Below the pieces are notes generated by a model. That model was not told where the DNA came from, made no database searches, and worked only from the letters and a program-made list of their open reading frames with translations. Position numbers and translations under genes: made by a program. DNA of 64,000 bases from positions 60,345,264-60,409,263 of the forward strand of contig JASWHV010000003.1 in NCBI GenBank assembly GCA_030760725.1. Reading direction: 5' to 3'. The stretch comes from Neostapfia colusana (Eukaryota; Streptophyta; Magnoliopsida; Poales; Poaceae). Below, one piece after another: positions 9,640 to 21,919 of this stretch (its first letter is position 1; the number at the start of each line of letters is the position of its first letter).

Positions 9640-12096
9640 GAAAGTTGGTCGCTCTTCATGCGAAGCTTCATATGGCGTTTTCCCGTCGAGGCTACGGATG
9701 GGGGATCGATTTAAGATGTAGACAGCCGTGATAACTGCCTCCCCCAAAAAAATCCCGGGCGTACCCTTCGCCTTCAACATACTCCTCGCCATGCCGACCA
9801 CAGTCTGGTTGCGCCGCTCCACAACCCCGTTTTGATGCAGCGTATACGGGGCTGTGAGCTGACGATGTACTCCGTGTTGAGTGCAGTACTCGCCGAACTC
9901 CTGTGAGGTGAACTCCCCTCCGCGATCAATACGGAGTAGCTTCAGCCTCCTCTTGGACTCTAATTCATTTGTTGCCTGGAACTGCTGAATTAAGTCGAGC
10001 GCCTGGTCCTTGGTTGCTAGGAGATAGAGCCACATGTAGCGGCTTATGTCATCCACTAGCAACAAGAACATCTTCTTGCCGCCTGGAGCATAGTTGTTAA
10101 GGCGTCGCTTAAGCGGTAAGGCGCCTGGGGATCGTAAGGCGTCCCGTCGCCTTAGATCCCGGCGTAAGGCGGGTGACGACGGCGGCAGCGCCCGCACACA
10201 GGGGAGGCGGCGCCCGCGCACAGGAGGCGACGGCGGCCGGGCGCAGAGGAGGCGGTGGCGGCCGGGCGCGGAGGAGGAGGCGGCGGCGCCCGCGCTCCGC
10301 GCATAGGAGGGGGCGGCCTGTCGCAGAGAAGGTGGCGGGGGCGGCCGAGCGCGGAGGAGGAGGCGGCGACGGTTGGGCGCGGGCACAGAGGAGGAGGAGG
10401 CGGCGGCCTGTCGCAGAGAAGCGGAGGAGGCGGCGGCCTGGAAGCGGAGGCGGTGGCGGAGCAGGCACTCGCGCTGTGAAAGTGGGGGCTGTGGGGTGAG
10501 TAGGGTTAGGCTAAATATGTGCTGTTGGGCTGGTAGTGGGCTTGGGCTGGTAATGGGCTGGATGGCCAAGCACATGTAGTCTTTTTTTCTTGTTTTTTTC
10601 TTTTTTCTTTTTAATTGACAAACTTTTCTAGTAAATGCTACTATATTTGAGATTTTATTCTTATTAGTAAGGCCTCGCCTTACGCCTTACCGCTTAAAAG
10701 ATGAAAAGGGGGCAGGTCGACTTATGTCGCCTTACCGCCTTAATAACTATGGCCTGGAGTCGTCGGCATGATAGGCCCGCAGATGTCGCCGTGGACGAGG
10801 TCGAGCGCGCCCTTCGCGCGTCGCCGAGCTTTCTTGGGGAAGCTGGAGCGCCTCTGCTTCCCGGCCAAGCATGCCTCGCACAATTGATCGATGTGATCAA
10901 TTTGCGGAAGCCCGAGCACCATCCCCTCTTGTGCCAACTTCCGATGTGCCGTGAAGCCTACGTGTCCGTAGCATTCGTGCCAACGCCACGCAACATCATC
11001 ACGCCTCGTGGTTAGATAAACCGGGCGTGTGATGTTGAGCCTGACGGAGTATAGCTTCTTGTCGTCGCGTTGAACTCGTGTGAGGAGACGTTGCTGCTCA
11101 TCCCGTATGTGCATCACTCCTCCATGCACCGTGATGTTGTAGCCATCCTCATCCAGCTGGCCGATGCTGATGAGGTTTGTGGTGAGGCGCAGGATGAGGT
11201 AGACGCCGGTGATACTCCTGTGCTCACCAGTCTTGGCGGCGAATAGGACCGTACCCTTCCCCTAAATACGCACGACGGAGTTGTCGTTGAACTTGATGGT
11301 TTCGACGATGTTTTCGTCGAGCTCGGAGAAGACGGCGCGCAAACCCGTCATGGGGTTGGTCGCGCCTGTGTCGAGGTACCAACGATTGTCGTCGAAGTCG
11401 TCATCGTCGTAGTGGTGAGCGAAGACACGTCCCTCCACTATCTCTAGTGGGCGCGTAGGACGTTCCTCTACAGGCCCCTCCTGTACTGAGGCCACCCTTG
11501 TCATGAACAAGGCGCCCTCCTCCTTCTTCGCCACGAAAGCCTGCTGTTGCTGCTCCCCTTGCTTAGGCTTCGACCGACACTCCCTGTACCAGTGGCCCTT
11601 CTTCCCGCACTTCCTGCACTGGTCCTGCGGAATATCTTTCCCGGAACCTCTCTTCTTGCCTCCGTTTTTCTTGGCCGAGCCCTTTCGGCCACCCCTCTTA
11701 GAAGAACCCGCGGACTGGATAGACCGCTCCTCCTTCTGTTGTGCCTCCCACTCCTCTCGAGTGAGGTACAACTAGCTGTCATGTGCTCCTCCCTTCCGTT
11801 GCGTCATGTCGAAGGCGTTCTCCGCCGCTCTGAGATGTCCCGTCACCTCCGACAAGGTGAGGGTCGACACGTCCAGCAGTGTCCTGATCGTCACCACGAT
11901 CTCTTGGAAGCGTTTTGGAACGCTTCGTAGGAGCTTTTCCACGGCCATCTCTCCTATCACCTCCCCTAGCGACGCAAGCCATGATAGCACCGCTTAGGCG
12001 GAGAGAGAAGTCCTCCACACTCTCGCCATCCTTGAAGGCAGCGGCTTCGAACTCCTTCCGGAGTTGCCGTGCCGTCGTCTTCTTCACGTGGTCGAC
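9640..12096 (-). pseudogene. Decayed Copia element A: integrase, protease and gag remnants
   Basis: This is minus-strand Copia sequence related to E4. Pieces in sense order are gag (about 12090-11780, with ESVEDFSLRLSG and AVEKLLRSVP), zinc knuckle CRKCGKKGHWYREC near 11580-11630, and protease LDTGATNPMTG near 11340-11380. The GAG-pre-integrase and HHCC region is at about 11130-10760 and the integrase core at about 10080-9650. Several frameshifts and stops are visible, for example just after KFNDNSVVRI at 11262 and at the gag/zinc-knuckle join near 11772. hAT-like element 2 interrupts the integrase. The rest of gag lies 20 kb away at 32347-32661, beyond the solo LTR B insertion. RT and RNase H are off the window. 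Confidence 0.85.
10089..10751. mobile_element. hAT-like non-autonomous element 2 (663 bp, complete)
   Basis: It is flanked by a perfect 8-bp duplication GCCTGGAG at 10081-10088 and 10752-10759. The related copy E4 (18290-18300) has the uninterrupted integrase sequence, so the insertion is clear. Termini are CATAGTTGTTAAGGCG and CGCCTTAATAACTATG, inverted repeats of 16 bp with one mismatch. An 8-bp duplication with short inverted repeats suggests the hAT superfamily. The interior is a GGAGGCGGCGG-type low-complexity block with no transposase, so it would depend on an enzyme from elsewhere. Open frames in the GC-rich block are compositional. Confidence 0.8.
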
Positions 12097-14942
12097 TGAC
12101 ACGGCCCGACGCCGCCCGTTTAGTCACGGGGACGGGGCACTCGCCCGGGAATCACATTGGGTGGTGCCGTGTTGTGCGGCACCCAACAACACACATACAA
12201 GGAACAATGTATTACATAAAACAATAGCGGAAGCTTACAAATTTTTCTTTGTAAATAATTTACATCAAATAGCTACAGCGGAAGTCTATAACAACTCACG
12301 TCGAATAACTAAGAGCACTCGAGATGAAGTCCAACCCGCAGACTCCTCTCGCTAGCAACACGAAGACAACAGCAGCGGCCGGGTTCTCCACGTGTTACAT
12401 GACTCGGAAGTCTCCGAGTCTCACCGGACAACCTTCTTCTTAGCATCGATGTTAACCTGCAAAACCACTTATATAACAAGCGTTAGCACATAGGCTCAGC
12501 AAGACTGACTCGTCTCTCCTAAACAAGAAACTCTACATGCACGGCGGTTCGCAATTGGGATAGCTAGGTTTGCGTAAAGGACTCGCCTAAAGTTGATCCT
12601 TAACTTTCAGATTTTTAAGCCTCATTGTACAGACCTTGAACTGAACAACATCGCAACTCCACAATCAAACAAGAAACGCTTTGTTGCGATTCTCCTTGCA
12701 CAAGGGGAAAGTAAAGTTTAATGAGCCTATCTCTAATTCAATCATGGTTGCAATACAAGTTATATCACAGTCTTATCAAGTTCAAAGATAACCAGTTCCA
12801 GTTGTTACTACGTCAAGACACAGTGGGTAAGTATGCTCATATGACCGCGAGCGACTGTGATTCGAATCAGTACACGCTCGGACTACACGACACGTACACC
12901 CGTACTCCGAGTTGCCGACAACAACCTCGACTGACGTTGTACGTGGCCACCTTTCCCAAGATCCTCCACATTGGACGCAATCCAACTGCCCCGAGTACGT
13001 AAGCTCCCTCAAGGTACATACCCGCAGTGGTATGTTCTTAAGCGAGTTACCTCCTGCTACCCTGACGACGAAAGCCTAAGGCAGTTGGAAAAGTTCCACT
13101 ATGGATCTCGCAAGGTACATCGGTTTCCTGGGTCCCATATAGCCAGTATGCGCCCGGTACACAACTCAAACTTGTCTAACAGGGCCAAGCACGGACGGGC
13201 CTTAACCGACACAGGCAGCGCTATGCACACACAGTCCGCAACCTGCTGCATCTAAACCTCCCAGTCCGATCTCCATTTCTTATGCGTGAACTTCCCTCAT
13301 CTTTTCTATTTTGGACCCGCCCCGTATAAACCAGCCCTAAACTTGCGAGTAGATTCCAACTACTCGACTTCTACCAGACCTTTCCTACTAACATTAGCGT
13401 AGCCAAATTCACTCGAGGAGGTGCTATTCTACCCTTTCTCTCTTAGGTATTTCTGGTCATGCGAGTGGGGTTTTCAATATCAACTAGACTTAATGCCATC
13501 AATGATGCAAAGCTATGATCTCTAAAAATAGAAATGCTTTATAAAACTGTTCAAATGCAAACCGGGGCTTGCCTGTTTTGTAGGTGACTAAGATATAATC
13601 AGTTAGTGACGATCAATTGGAGCTTGATAACTCGCTTTCCTTTCTCCTTGATTTTCACTTCAAGTCCTTCTCACGTTCTTCACGTAGATGCTAGACGATA
13701 TGATCATGCATATGTATTTAATTGAAAAGTTTTTTCTAATAAGATCTAATGACAGTTTTAAAACTGGAACTCTGTTTAAGAATTTAAAATGATACTGGTG
13801 CTAGTGGTTTGGGTTGGGTTTTAACACTATGATCAAATGTTAAGTGCTTCTCTCACTTAAGTGTTGATCCCCTTAAGAGGTTACACATAACAGTGGTGAT
13901 CCAGAGCTCCAATGGAGCTGGGAATTTTCATGTGAGTTCCTTGTCACAGGAAAATCCTCTGGACCAAAATTTAGCACTCTTCATGGAGTGGTTTATTCAG
14001 AACAATTCTCTAAGTGTTTAATCAAAGATGAATTAATTCTGAGGTAACACCCATGTTCATGTCAAACTCAGTGAACCACAATTTCAATTATAGTTCATAG
14101 AGTCTACATGAATTTTACTAGAATTTTTGGAGCTAAGAACTGTCGAGAACTGAATTTACAAGTTTTGAAAATTCTCTGAAAATGTTTCTGTATTCATTTG
14201 AACACAGTAACTTACAATCTGAATTCTCCTGACCAAAACAACTCCAAATGAGCTGAAACTTTTACAGGGGTTTAAGAACACCTTAAAGAATATTCTTGCA
14301 AAATTTGAGAATTTTTGGATAAACCAAACTCCCTCTAAAATTCTTTTGCTGAAAAGCTTTAAAGCATTTTTCAGAATTAAATAAGACTTTCATATAAATT
14401 GGGTTGCATATTTGGATAGAGTTTGTCAATCTGAATCTAACCCAATTTGAATCACTAAATTTGAAGTTTACTAGCAAAAGTTATGCTCTTCTAAAGTTTG
14501 GGGAAATTCTGGAATTTGAATAAACCCGGAAAAAAGTTTAAACTGACGGTGGGACCAGGATACACGTGTCTGCTGTCAAGAGAGTGCCACACCGTGTCAC
14601 AGGGTTGTTTCCCGCACTGTCACAGTCGATCCAGCGCCACAGAGAATCCGGCACCTCTCTCCCGAGTCGCTGACAGGCAGGCTCGATGAGTTCGTCTTCA
14701 ACCTCTCGCTCCCGCGCACCCCGCTGCCGGAGCAGCCTCGGATTCAATCGTCCGGCCACCCTGACGCTGAAACTCGCCGCCAGGCTCTTGTTTAACCTGA
14801 GGAACACGATGGAATGAATTCTATGGACCGGCGAAGCCCCTAACCCATCCCGCACCGGTGCAGCGGCTCTGAGACAGTCCGGCAACGTCGCCCCGCTGCT
14901 TTAGCCCGCCAAAAGTCCAAATTCAAATATGCATTTGAATTC
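12097..14942 (-). repeat. Gypsy-like solo LTR B, 3' portion (minus orientation)
   Basis: This is the larger part of a ~3.28 kb LTR. In its own sense it begins at 32341 (TGTAAAGG) and ends at 12097 (CCGTGTCA). The 5-bp target copies TCGAC are at 12092-12096 and 32342-32346, inside gag of Copia A. It aligns along its length with LTR D (35482-39466) and LTR C in this window. No internal retrotransposon domain is present, so it is a solo LTR, later split by E4 (AATTC at 14938-14942 and 31906-31910). The superfamily is inferred from LTR size and layout. Short open frames inside it are not genes. Confidence 0.82.
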
Positions 14943-15573
14943 TGTTGCAATTCCGGCGCTGAAACTGTCCCTGTTCTTGCTGAATAAACCGATCTGCCCT
15001 AGCAGATCGATCTGTCTTTCTTGAAGACAGACCAGAAAAATTCTTCAGCCAACAACAGAGGAATAACAGCAAGGAGAAGAACAGTTCTGGTGCAGAAAAC
15101 TGAGCAGATTGATTCTGTTCTTGGGAGAACAGATCAGGGGAGAGATCAGGTGGTGCCCGATCTGTTCTGGTGTTGAAGAGACGCAGAACAGAGGGGGAAA
15201 CAGGGGCGGCGGCTGGTTCTAGCCCCTGGTGGCGGCTAGGGCTGCAGGAGGAGGCGGCGGCTAGGGCAGCAGCTGGGCGGTGGCTAGGGCAGAAGGGAGA
15301 GAGAGGCGGCTAGGGTTAGAAAAGTGGAGGAAAATTTTCTGTATTGATCTCTCTCACAATTTGGGGTGTTTTGGCTTGTATATATAGCCCCCCCTTACAA
15401 GAGTCCTAATCTGTTACAAAGGATCTTTTAATCTATCTCTAAGAAGATTAAACTCAAAAACCTTCTAGAAAGGGGCCCTGGTCTGGGCCAGGGCTGACCA
15501 GCCCACTTGGCCCAGTTCTGGCCGCCCTGGGCCAGGGAGGGGCCGGCCTGGGCCAGGGGCAGATCAGCCCACA
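14943..15573 (-). repeat. E4 3' LTR (copy 1, 631 bp)
   Basis: On the minus strand it starts TGTGGGC and ends GCAACA. The TATATATA box is at 15379-15386. It differs from the 5' LTR at 31275-31905 at roughly half a dozen positions by eye, so insertion is recent. The purine-rich tract complementary to 15574-15585 (TTCTCCTCCTGA) directly precedes it in sense and is the probable PPT. Confidence 0.88.
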
Positions 15574-18500
15574 TTCTCCTCCTGATCCTGACACTGGCCC
15601 ATGTCTAGAATCCCGATCCTTCTTCTCATCTCCACGAACTTTTGTCTTCCAAGAGCCTTGGTCAAGATGTCCGCCATCTGGTCTTGAGTGGAGATTTGCT
15701 CAAGCACAATAGTACCGCTGTCCACACACTCCCGTATGTAGTGGTACTTGACGTCGATGTGCTTGCTCCTGTCATGGTGTACCGGGTTCTTGCTCAAGTC
15801 TATAGCTGACTTGTTATCAACCCGCAGCACCGTCGCCTTCGATTTTCCAGCTAAGTCCTCCATCAGCCGTGCCATCCATACACCTTGACATGCCCCTTGA
15901 GCTGCTGCGATATACTCTGCTTCACATGAGGATAAGGCCACCACCTTCTGCTTGCTGGACTGCCATGAAACGGGGCTGTTTCCAAGACAAAACAACACCC
16001 CGCTTGTGCTCTTGCGGTCCTCCACGTCTCCCGCATAGTCACTATCCGAGTACCCAATAAGCTCCATGTCTCCTCTTGCATAGAAGACTCCATAGTTGAT
16101 TGTACCCGCTATGTAGCGTACAATGCGTTTGACTGCAGCAAAGTGATCCTCCTTGGGCTCCTCCAGAAACCGACTCACGTACCCGACCGAGTAGGCAAGA
16201 TCGGGACGTGTGTTCACCAAGTATCGCAGCCCTCCAACCAAGCTCCTATAGTCCGTTGCATGCACCAACGGGCTATCACTTGTCTTGCAAAGCTTGAGGC
16301 CTTGCTGCATGGGAAATGCACAGGGATTGCATCCTTCCAGGCCAGCTTTAGAGACAAGTTTGGAAGCGTAGGCCGCCTGCCCAACGCTTATCCCTTCTTC
16401 AGTCTGCCGCACCTCCAGGCCAAGATAATACGACAAGAGGCCCAAGTCGCTCATCTTGAACCGCTTCATCATCTCCTCCTTGAACTTCTTGATCGTGCCG
16501 CCTCCTGTAATCACGAGGTCGTCGACGTACACACCGACGATGAGCTTCTCCTCTGCAGCTCCACGGAAGTAGATCCCGTGCTCGCTCGTACTCTTCTGGA
16601 AACCAAGTGATAGCAAGCTATCGTTGAGCTTGGCATTCCAGGCCCTGGGCGCCTGACGAAGTCCATATAAAGCTTTCTTGAGCCGATACACCTTGTGTTC
16701 GGCTCCGTCGATGATGAAGCCAGCGGGTTGGGAGACGTACACCTCCTCCATCAAGTCGCCGTTCAGGAAGGCGCTCTTCACGTCCATGTGGTGTACCTCC
16801 CACCCCTTGTGTGCAGCAACTGCAAGGAGCAAGCGAATAGATTCGAGACGAGCTACAGGAGCAAATACCTCGTCAAAGTCTATTCCTTGCCGTTGGACAT
16901 AGGCTTTTGCCACCAATCGAGCCTTGTGCTTCACCACCTCCCCATGCTCGTCCTTCTTCACCTTAAACACCCATTTGAGGCCAATGGGCTTGTGTCCTGC
17001 AGGAAGATCAACAAGTTGCCAAGTCTTGTTTTCTTCTATGGACTCCGTCTCCTCGAGCATGGCCCGTCTCCAGTACGGGTGTTCCTCAGCATCGGCGAAG
17101 GACGTGGGCTCCTCCGCGGTGGTGAACATAAGCTCCCCCTCCTCCAAGCTTGGTGGGCGCTCAGCCCGACCAGGAGGGGTGAGGGTTCCTAGCACGTTGC
17201 GCATCGTGCGGAACCGAAGTGCAGCGTTGTCGTCGTGGTAGGCGTCGACGTTGCTGCCGACGTCCGTCGGCGGCGTGGCGAAGCGGATGGGCCGTGGAGG
17301 GTGCCGGGGCGTGACGAAGGTGCTGAAATCTTCAAGTCCGGAACCCCCCACTGCTGTTGACCCCCGTGCAGGACTGTCCCAGCCCCGATTTGCGCTGGAC
17401 AGCCCCTGCAGGGGCCCTTGGGGCGACGCTGCAGGTGCTGGACTCTCTCCAGCAGGTCTGGAGGCTGGCACAGGAACTCCTAGGGTCTGTACAGACCCTT
17501 CTGTGCCCCTCCTGGGCACTGCAGGGGTGCTGTTCGGCCCCTCCGGACCCTGCAGCACCTCTCCGGGTGCTGAAACAGCAGGTCCAGCACCTGCTGGGCC
17601 TAAGGAGTCGACGTGGAAGGCGGTGTAGTCCTCTTCTCCTGCTCCTTCTCCCCAGTCCCACTTGGCCGCCTCGTCGAATATCACGTCACGTGATATGTGT
17701 GTACGCCCATCAGCCGGATTATACATCCGATATCCCTTCGTCCCTGCAGCATAGCCAAGAAAAATCATCGGAGTACTCCGGTCTTCCAACTTTTTCAGGT
17801 GGGGGTGCGTGTTCTTGACATGCCCCACGCACCCAAAAGTTCGGAAATAATTGACGGCTAGTCGCTCTCCATGCCAAGCTTCATATGGCGTCTTCCCGTC
17901 AAGGCCGCGGGTAGGGGATCGATTCAGTATATAGACAGCCGTGATAACTGCCTCACCCCAAAATATCCCGGGCATACCCTTCGCCTTCAACATGCTCCTC
18001 GCCATGCCGACCACCGTCTGGTTGCGCCGCTCCACAACCCCGTTTTGCTGCGGCGTATACGGGGCTGTGAGCTGACGTCGTACTCCGTGCTGAGCGCAGT
18101 ACTCGCCGAACTCCTGTGAGGTGAACTCCCCTCCGCGATCAGTACGGAGTAACTTCAGCCTCCTCCCGGACTCTAATTCAGCTGTTGCCTTGAATTGCTG
18201 AATTAAGTCTGGCGCCTTGTCCTTGGTTGCTAGAAGATAAAGCCACATATAGCGGCTCATGTCATCCACAAGCAACAAGAACATCTTCTTGCCACCTGGA
18301 GTCGTCGGCGTGATAGGCCCGCAGATGTCGCCGTGGACAAGGTCGAGCGCGCCCTCCGCGCGCCGCCGAGCTTGCTTGGGGAAGCTGGAGCGCCTCTGCT
18401 TCCCGACCAAGCAAGCTCCGCACAATTGATCGACATGATCAATTTGCGGAAGCCCGAGCACCATCTCCTCTCGCGCCAACTTCCGAAGCGCCTAGAAGCC

Positions 18501-19111
18501 GACGTGTCCGTAGCGTTCGTGCCAACGCCACGCAACATCATCACGCCTCGCGGTTAGGCAAACCGGACGTGTGATGTTGAGCCTGATGGAGTACAGCTTG
18601 CTGTCGTCGCGCTGAACTCGTGTGAGGAGACGCTGCTGCTCATCCCGTATGTGCATCACTCCTCCTTGCACCGTGATGCTGTAGCCATCCTCATCCAGCT
18701 GGCCGACGCTGATGAGGTTGGTGGTGAGGCGTGGGATGAGGTAGACGTCGGTGAGCCTCCTGTGCTCACCCGTCTTGGCGGCGAATAAGACCGTACCCTT
18801 CCCCTGGATACGCACGACGGAATTATCGCTGAACTTGATGGTTCCGACGACGTTTTCGTCAAGCTCGGAGAAGACGGCGCGCGAACCCGTCATGTGGTTG
18901 GTCGCGCCCGTGTCGAGGTACCAACGAGTGTCATCAAAGTCATCGTCGTTGCTGCGGTGAGCGAAGACACGTCCCTCCACTATCTCCAGTGGGCGCATAG
19001 GACGTTCCTGTACAGGCTCCTCCTGTACTGAGGCCACCCTTGTCATAAACAAGGCGCCCTCCTCCTCCGCCTTTGCCACGAAAGCCTGCTGCTTCGGCTC
19101 CTTCTTAGGCT
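15564..19111 (-). pseudogene. E4 Copia pol, duplicate copy 1 (gag lost at breakpoint)
   Basis: From 19111 downward the frame enters between zinc knuckle and protease: KPKKEPKQQAFVAK, then LDTGATNHM, then the GAG-pre-integrase region. A TAG stop follows at 18492-18494 after RYGHVGF. An open frame of 971 codons then runs from 18479 to 15564 through the integrase core (RTDRGGEF, NGVVERRN), RT (VYVDDLVI near 16514-16530) and RNase H (YSDSDYAGDVEDRKS). It ends QCQDQEENVG after reading through the PPT into the LTR. The zinc knuckle and N-terminal gag are absent because the duplication breakpoint lies at 19111. The stop at 18492 is shared with copy 2, so it predates the duplication. Confidence 0.87.
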
Positions 19112-19806
19112 TCGTGCGTCGAGGTCGAACCGTCGTCCACCGCCTTGTCCCATGCCCATCCTCGCCCTTCGTTGAACACAACGTCGCGCGTCGTGCGCAC
19201 ACGCTGTGTCTCTGGGTCGAGAATGCGGTAGGCCTTGGAGCCCTCCGCGTAGCCGATGAACACCCCCGGAGTGCTCCTGTCGTCGAGCTTGCTGATGTGG
19301 CCAAGCTCCTTGGCAAACGCGAGGCAGCCGAAGACCCGTAGATGAGAGACCGCCGGCTTGCGCCCATACCAAGCCTCGTACGGCGTCCTGCTGTTGAGAG
19401 CCTTGGTGGGCGAGCGGTTGAGGATGTAGACAGCCGTCACCACCGCCTCTCCCCAGAAGATAGCCGGCATGCCCCTCTGCTTGAGGAGGGCCCGAGCCAT
19501 CCCCACAACCGTCTGGTTGCGTCGCTCGACGACGCCGTTCTGCTGCGGGCTGTAGGGCGCGGAGTAGTGGCGCTGAACACCCTCATCCGCGCAATACGAC
19601 GCGAATTCAGCCGCCGTGAATTCGCCGCCGTTGTCGGTGCGCAGCACACGCAGCTTGCGGCCGCACTCCGCCTCCGCAATGGCCTGCGCGCACCTGATGG
19701 CGTTCGCAGCCTCTCTCTTGCTGCCAAGGACCACGACCCACATGTAGCGGGAGAGGTCGTCGACGAGCAGCAGGAAGTAGCGTCGTCCTCCTGGTGTAGC
19801 TGGTGT
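19112..19806 (-). other. Filler DNA at duplication joint: E1-family integrase fragment
   Basis: These 695 bases match E1 positions 1003-1697 with a constant offset of 18109 and only a few mismatches. They encode the Copia integrase core (FLLLVDDLSRYM, RTDNGGEF, NGVVERRN), which runs as a 247-codon frame at 19848-19105. Orientation is the same as E4, but the frame differs from the adjacent E4 protease frame, so no fused integrase results. The left joint shares TCG with both parents and the right joint shares one T. Short homologies and captured sequence suggest end-joining repair with template copying. Confidence 0.85.
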
Positions 19807-21288
19807 GCGAGTGGGGTTTTCAATATCAACTAGACTTAATGCCATCAATGATGCAAAGCTATGATCTCTAAAAATAGAAATGCTTTATAAAACTGTTCAA
19901 ATGCAAACCGGGGCTTGCCTGTTTTGTAGGTGACTAAGATATAATCAGTTAGTGACGATCAATTGGAGCTTGATAACTCGCTTTCCTTCCTCCTTGATTT
20001 TCACTTCAAGTCCTTCTCACGTTCTTCACGTAGATGCTAGACGATATGATCATGCATATGTATTTAATTGAAAAGTTTTTTCTAATAAGATCTAATGACA
20101 GTTTTAAAACTGGAACTCTGTTTAAGAATTTAAAATGATACTGGTGCTAGTGGTTTGGGTTGGGTTTTAACACTATGATCAAATGTTAAGTGCTTCTCTC
20201 ACTTAAGTGTTGATCCCCTTAAGAGGTTACACATAACAGTGGTGATCCAGAGCTCCAATGGAGCTGGGAATTTTCATGTGAGTTCCTTGTCACAGGAAAA
20301 TCCTCTGGACCAAAATTTAGCACTCTTCATGGAGTGGTTTATTCAGAACAATTCTCTAAGTGTTTAATCAAAGATGAATTAATTCTGAGGTAACACCCAT
20401 GTTCATGTCAAACTCAGTGAACCACAATTTCAATTATAGTTCATAGAGTCTACATGAATTTTACTAGAATTTTTGGAGCTAAGAACTGTCGAGAACTGAA
20501 TTTACAAGTTTTGAAAATTCTCTGAAAATGTTTCTGTATTCATTTGAACACAGTAACTTACAATCTGAATTCTCCTGACCAAAACAACTCCAAATGAGCT
20601 GAAACTTTTACAGGGGTTTAAGAACACCTTAAAGAATATTCTTGCAAAATTTGAGGATTTTTGGATAAACCAAACTCCCTCTAAAATTCTTTTGCTGAAA
20701 AGCTTTAAAGCATTTTTCAGAATTAAATAAGACTTTCATATAAATTGGGTTGCATATTTGGATAGAGTTTGTCAATCTGAATCTAACCCAATTTGAATCA
20801 CTAAATTTGAAGTTTACTAGCAAAAGTTATGCTCTTCTAAAGTTTGGGGAAATTCTGGAATTTGAATAAACCCGGAAAAAAGTTTAAACTGACGGTGGGA
20901 CCAGGATACACGTGTCTGCTGTCAAGAGAGTGCCACACCGTGTCACAGGGTTGTTTCCCGCACTGTCACAGTCGATCCAGCGCCACAGAGAATCCGGCAC
21001 CTCTCTCCCGAGTCGCTGACAGGCAGGCTCGATGAGTTCGTCTTCAACCTCTCGCTCCCGCGCACCCCGCTGCCGGAGCAGCCTCGGATTCAATCGTCCG
21101 GCCACCCTGACGCTGAAACTCGCCGCCAGGCTCTTGTTTAACCTGAGGAACACGATGGAATGAATTCTATGGACCGGCGAAGCCCCTAACCCATCCCGCA
21201 CCGGTGCAGCGGCTCTGAGGCAGTCCGGCAACGTCGCCCCGCTGCTTTAGCCCGCCAAAAGTCCAAATTCAAATATGCATTTGAATTC
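19807..21288 (-). repeat. Second copy of solo LTR B flank (duplicate of 13461-14942)
   Basis: It is nearly base-for-base identical to 13461-14942, for example the open frames at 14283 and 14538 recur at 20629 and 20884. It shows that the duplicated block includes flanking LTR B as well as E4. It has no coding content of its own. Confidence 0.9.
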
Positions 21289-21919
21289 TGTTGCAATTCC
21301 GGCGCTGAAACTGTCCCTGTTCTTGCTGAATAAACCGATCTGCCCTAGCAGATCGATCTGTCTTTCTTGAAGACAGACCAGAAAAATTCTTCAGCCAACA
21401 ACAGAGGAATAACAGCAAGGAGAAGAACAGTTCTGGTGCAGAAAACTGAGCAGATTGATTCTGTTCTTGGGAGAACAGATCAGGGGAGAGATCAGGTGGT
21501 GCCCGATCTGTTCTGGTGTTGAAGAGACGCAGAACAGAGGGGGAAACAGGGGCGGCGGCTGGTTCTAGCCCTTGGTGGCGGCTAGGGCTGCAGGAGGAGG
21601 CGGCGGCTAGGGCAGCAGCTGGGCGGTGGCTAGGGCAGAAGGGAGAGAGAGGCGGCTAGGGTTAGAAAAGTGGAGGAAAATTTTCTGTATTGATCTCTCT
21701 CACAATTTGGGGTGTTTTGGCTTGTATATATAGCCCCCCCTTACAAGAGTCCTAATCTGTTACAAAGGATCTTTTAATTTATCTCTAAGAAGATTAAACT
21801 CAAAAACCTTCTAGAAAGGGGCCCTGGCCTGGGCCAGGGCTGACCAGCCCACTTGGCCCAGTTCTGGCCGCCCTGGGCCAGGGAGGGGCCGGCCTGGGCC
21901 AGGGGCAGATCAGCCCACA
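21289..21919 (-). repeat. E4 3' LTR (copy 2, now internal)
   Basis: Duplicate of 14943-15573 at offset 6346, with a TATATATA box at 21725-21732. It gives E4 three LTRs in total. Confidence 0.9.

Noticed and set aside
9628..10575. A 315-codon gene fusing a Pro-rich protein to integrase
   Set aside because: The frame simply reads through the hAT-like element's GC-rich block into the decayed Copia A integrase. The 8-bp duplication marks the join as an insertion edge.
18492..19367. A 291-codon fusion protein across 19111
   Set aside because: It reads the filler in a non-integrase frame and E4 protease in frame. It is an accident of the duplication joint.
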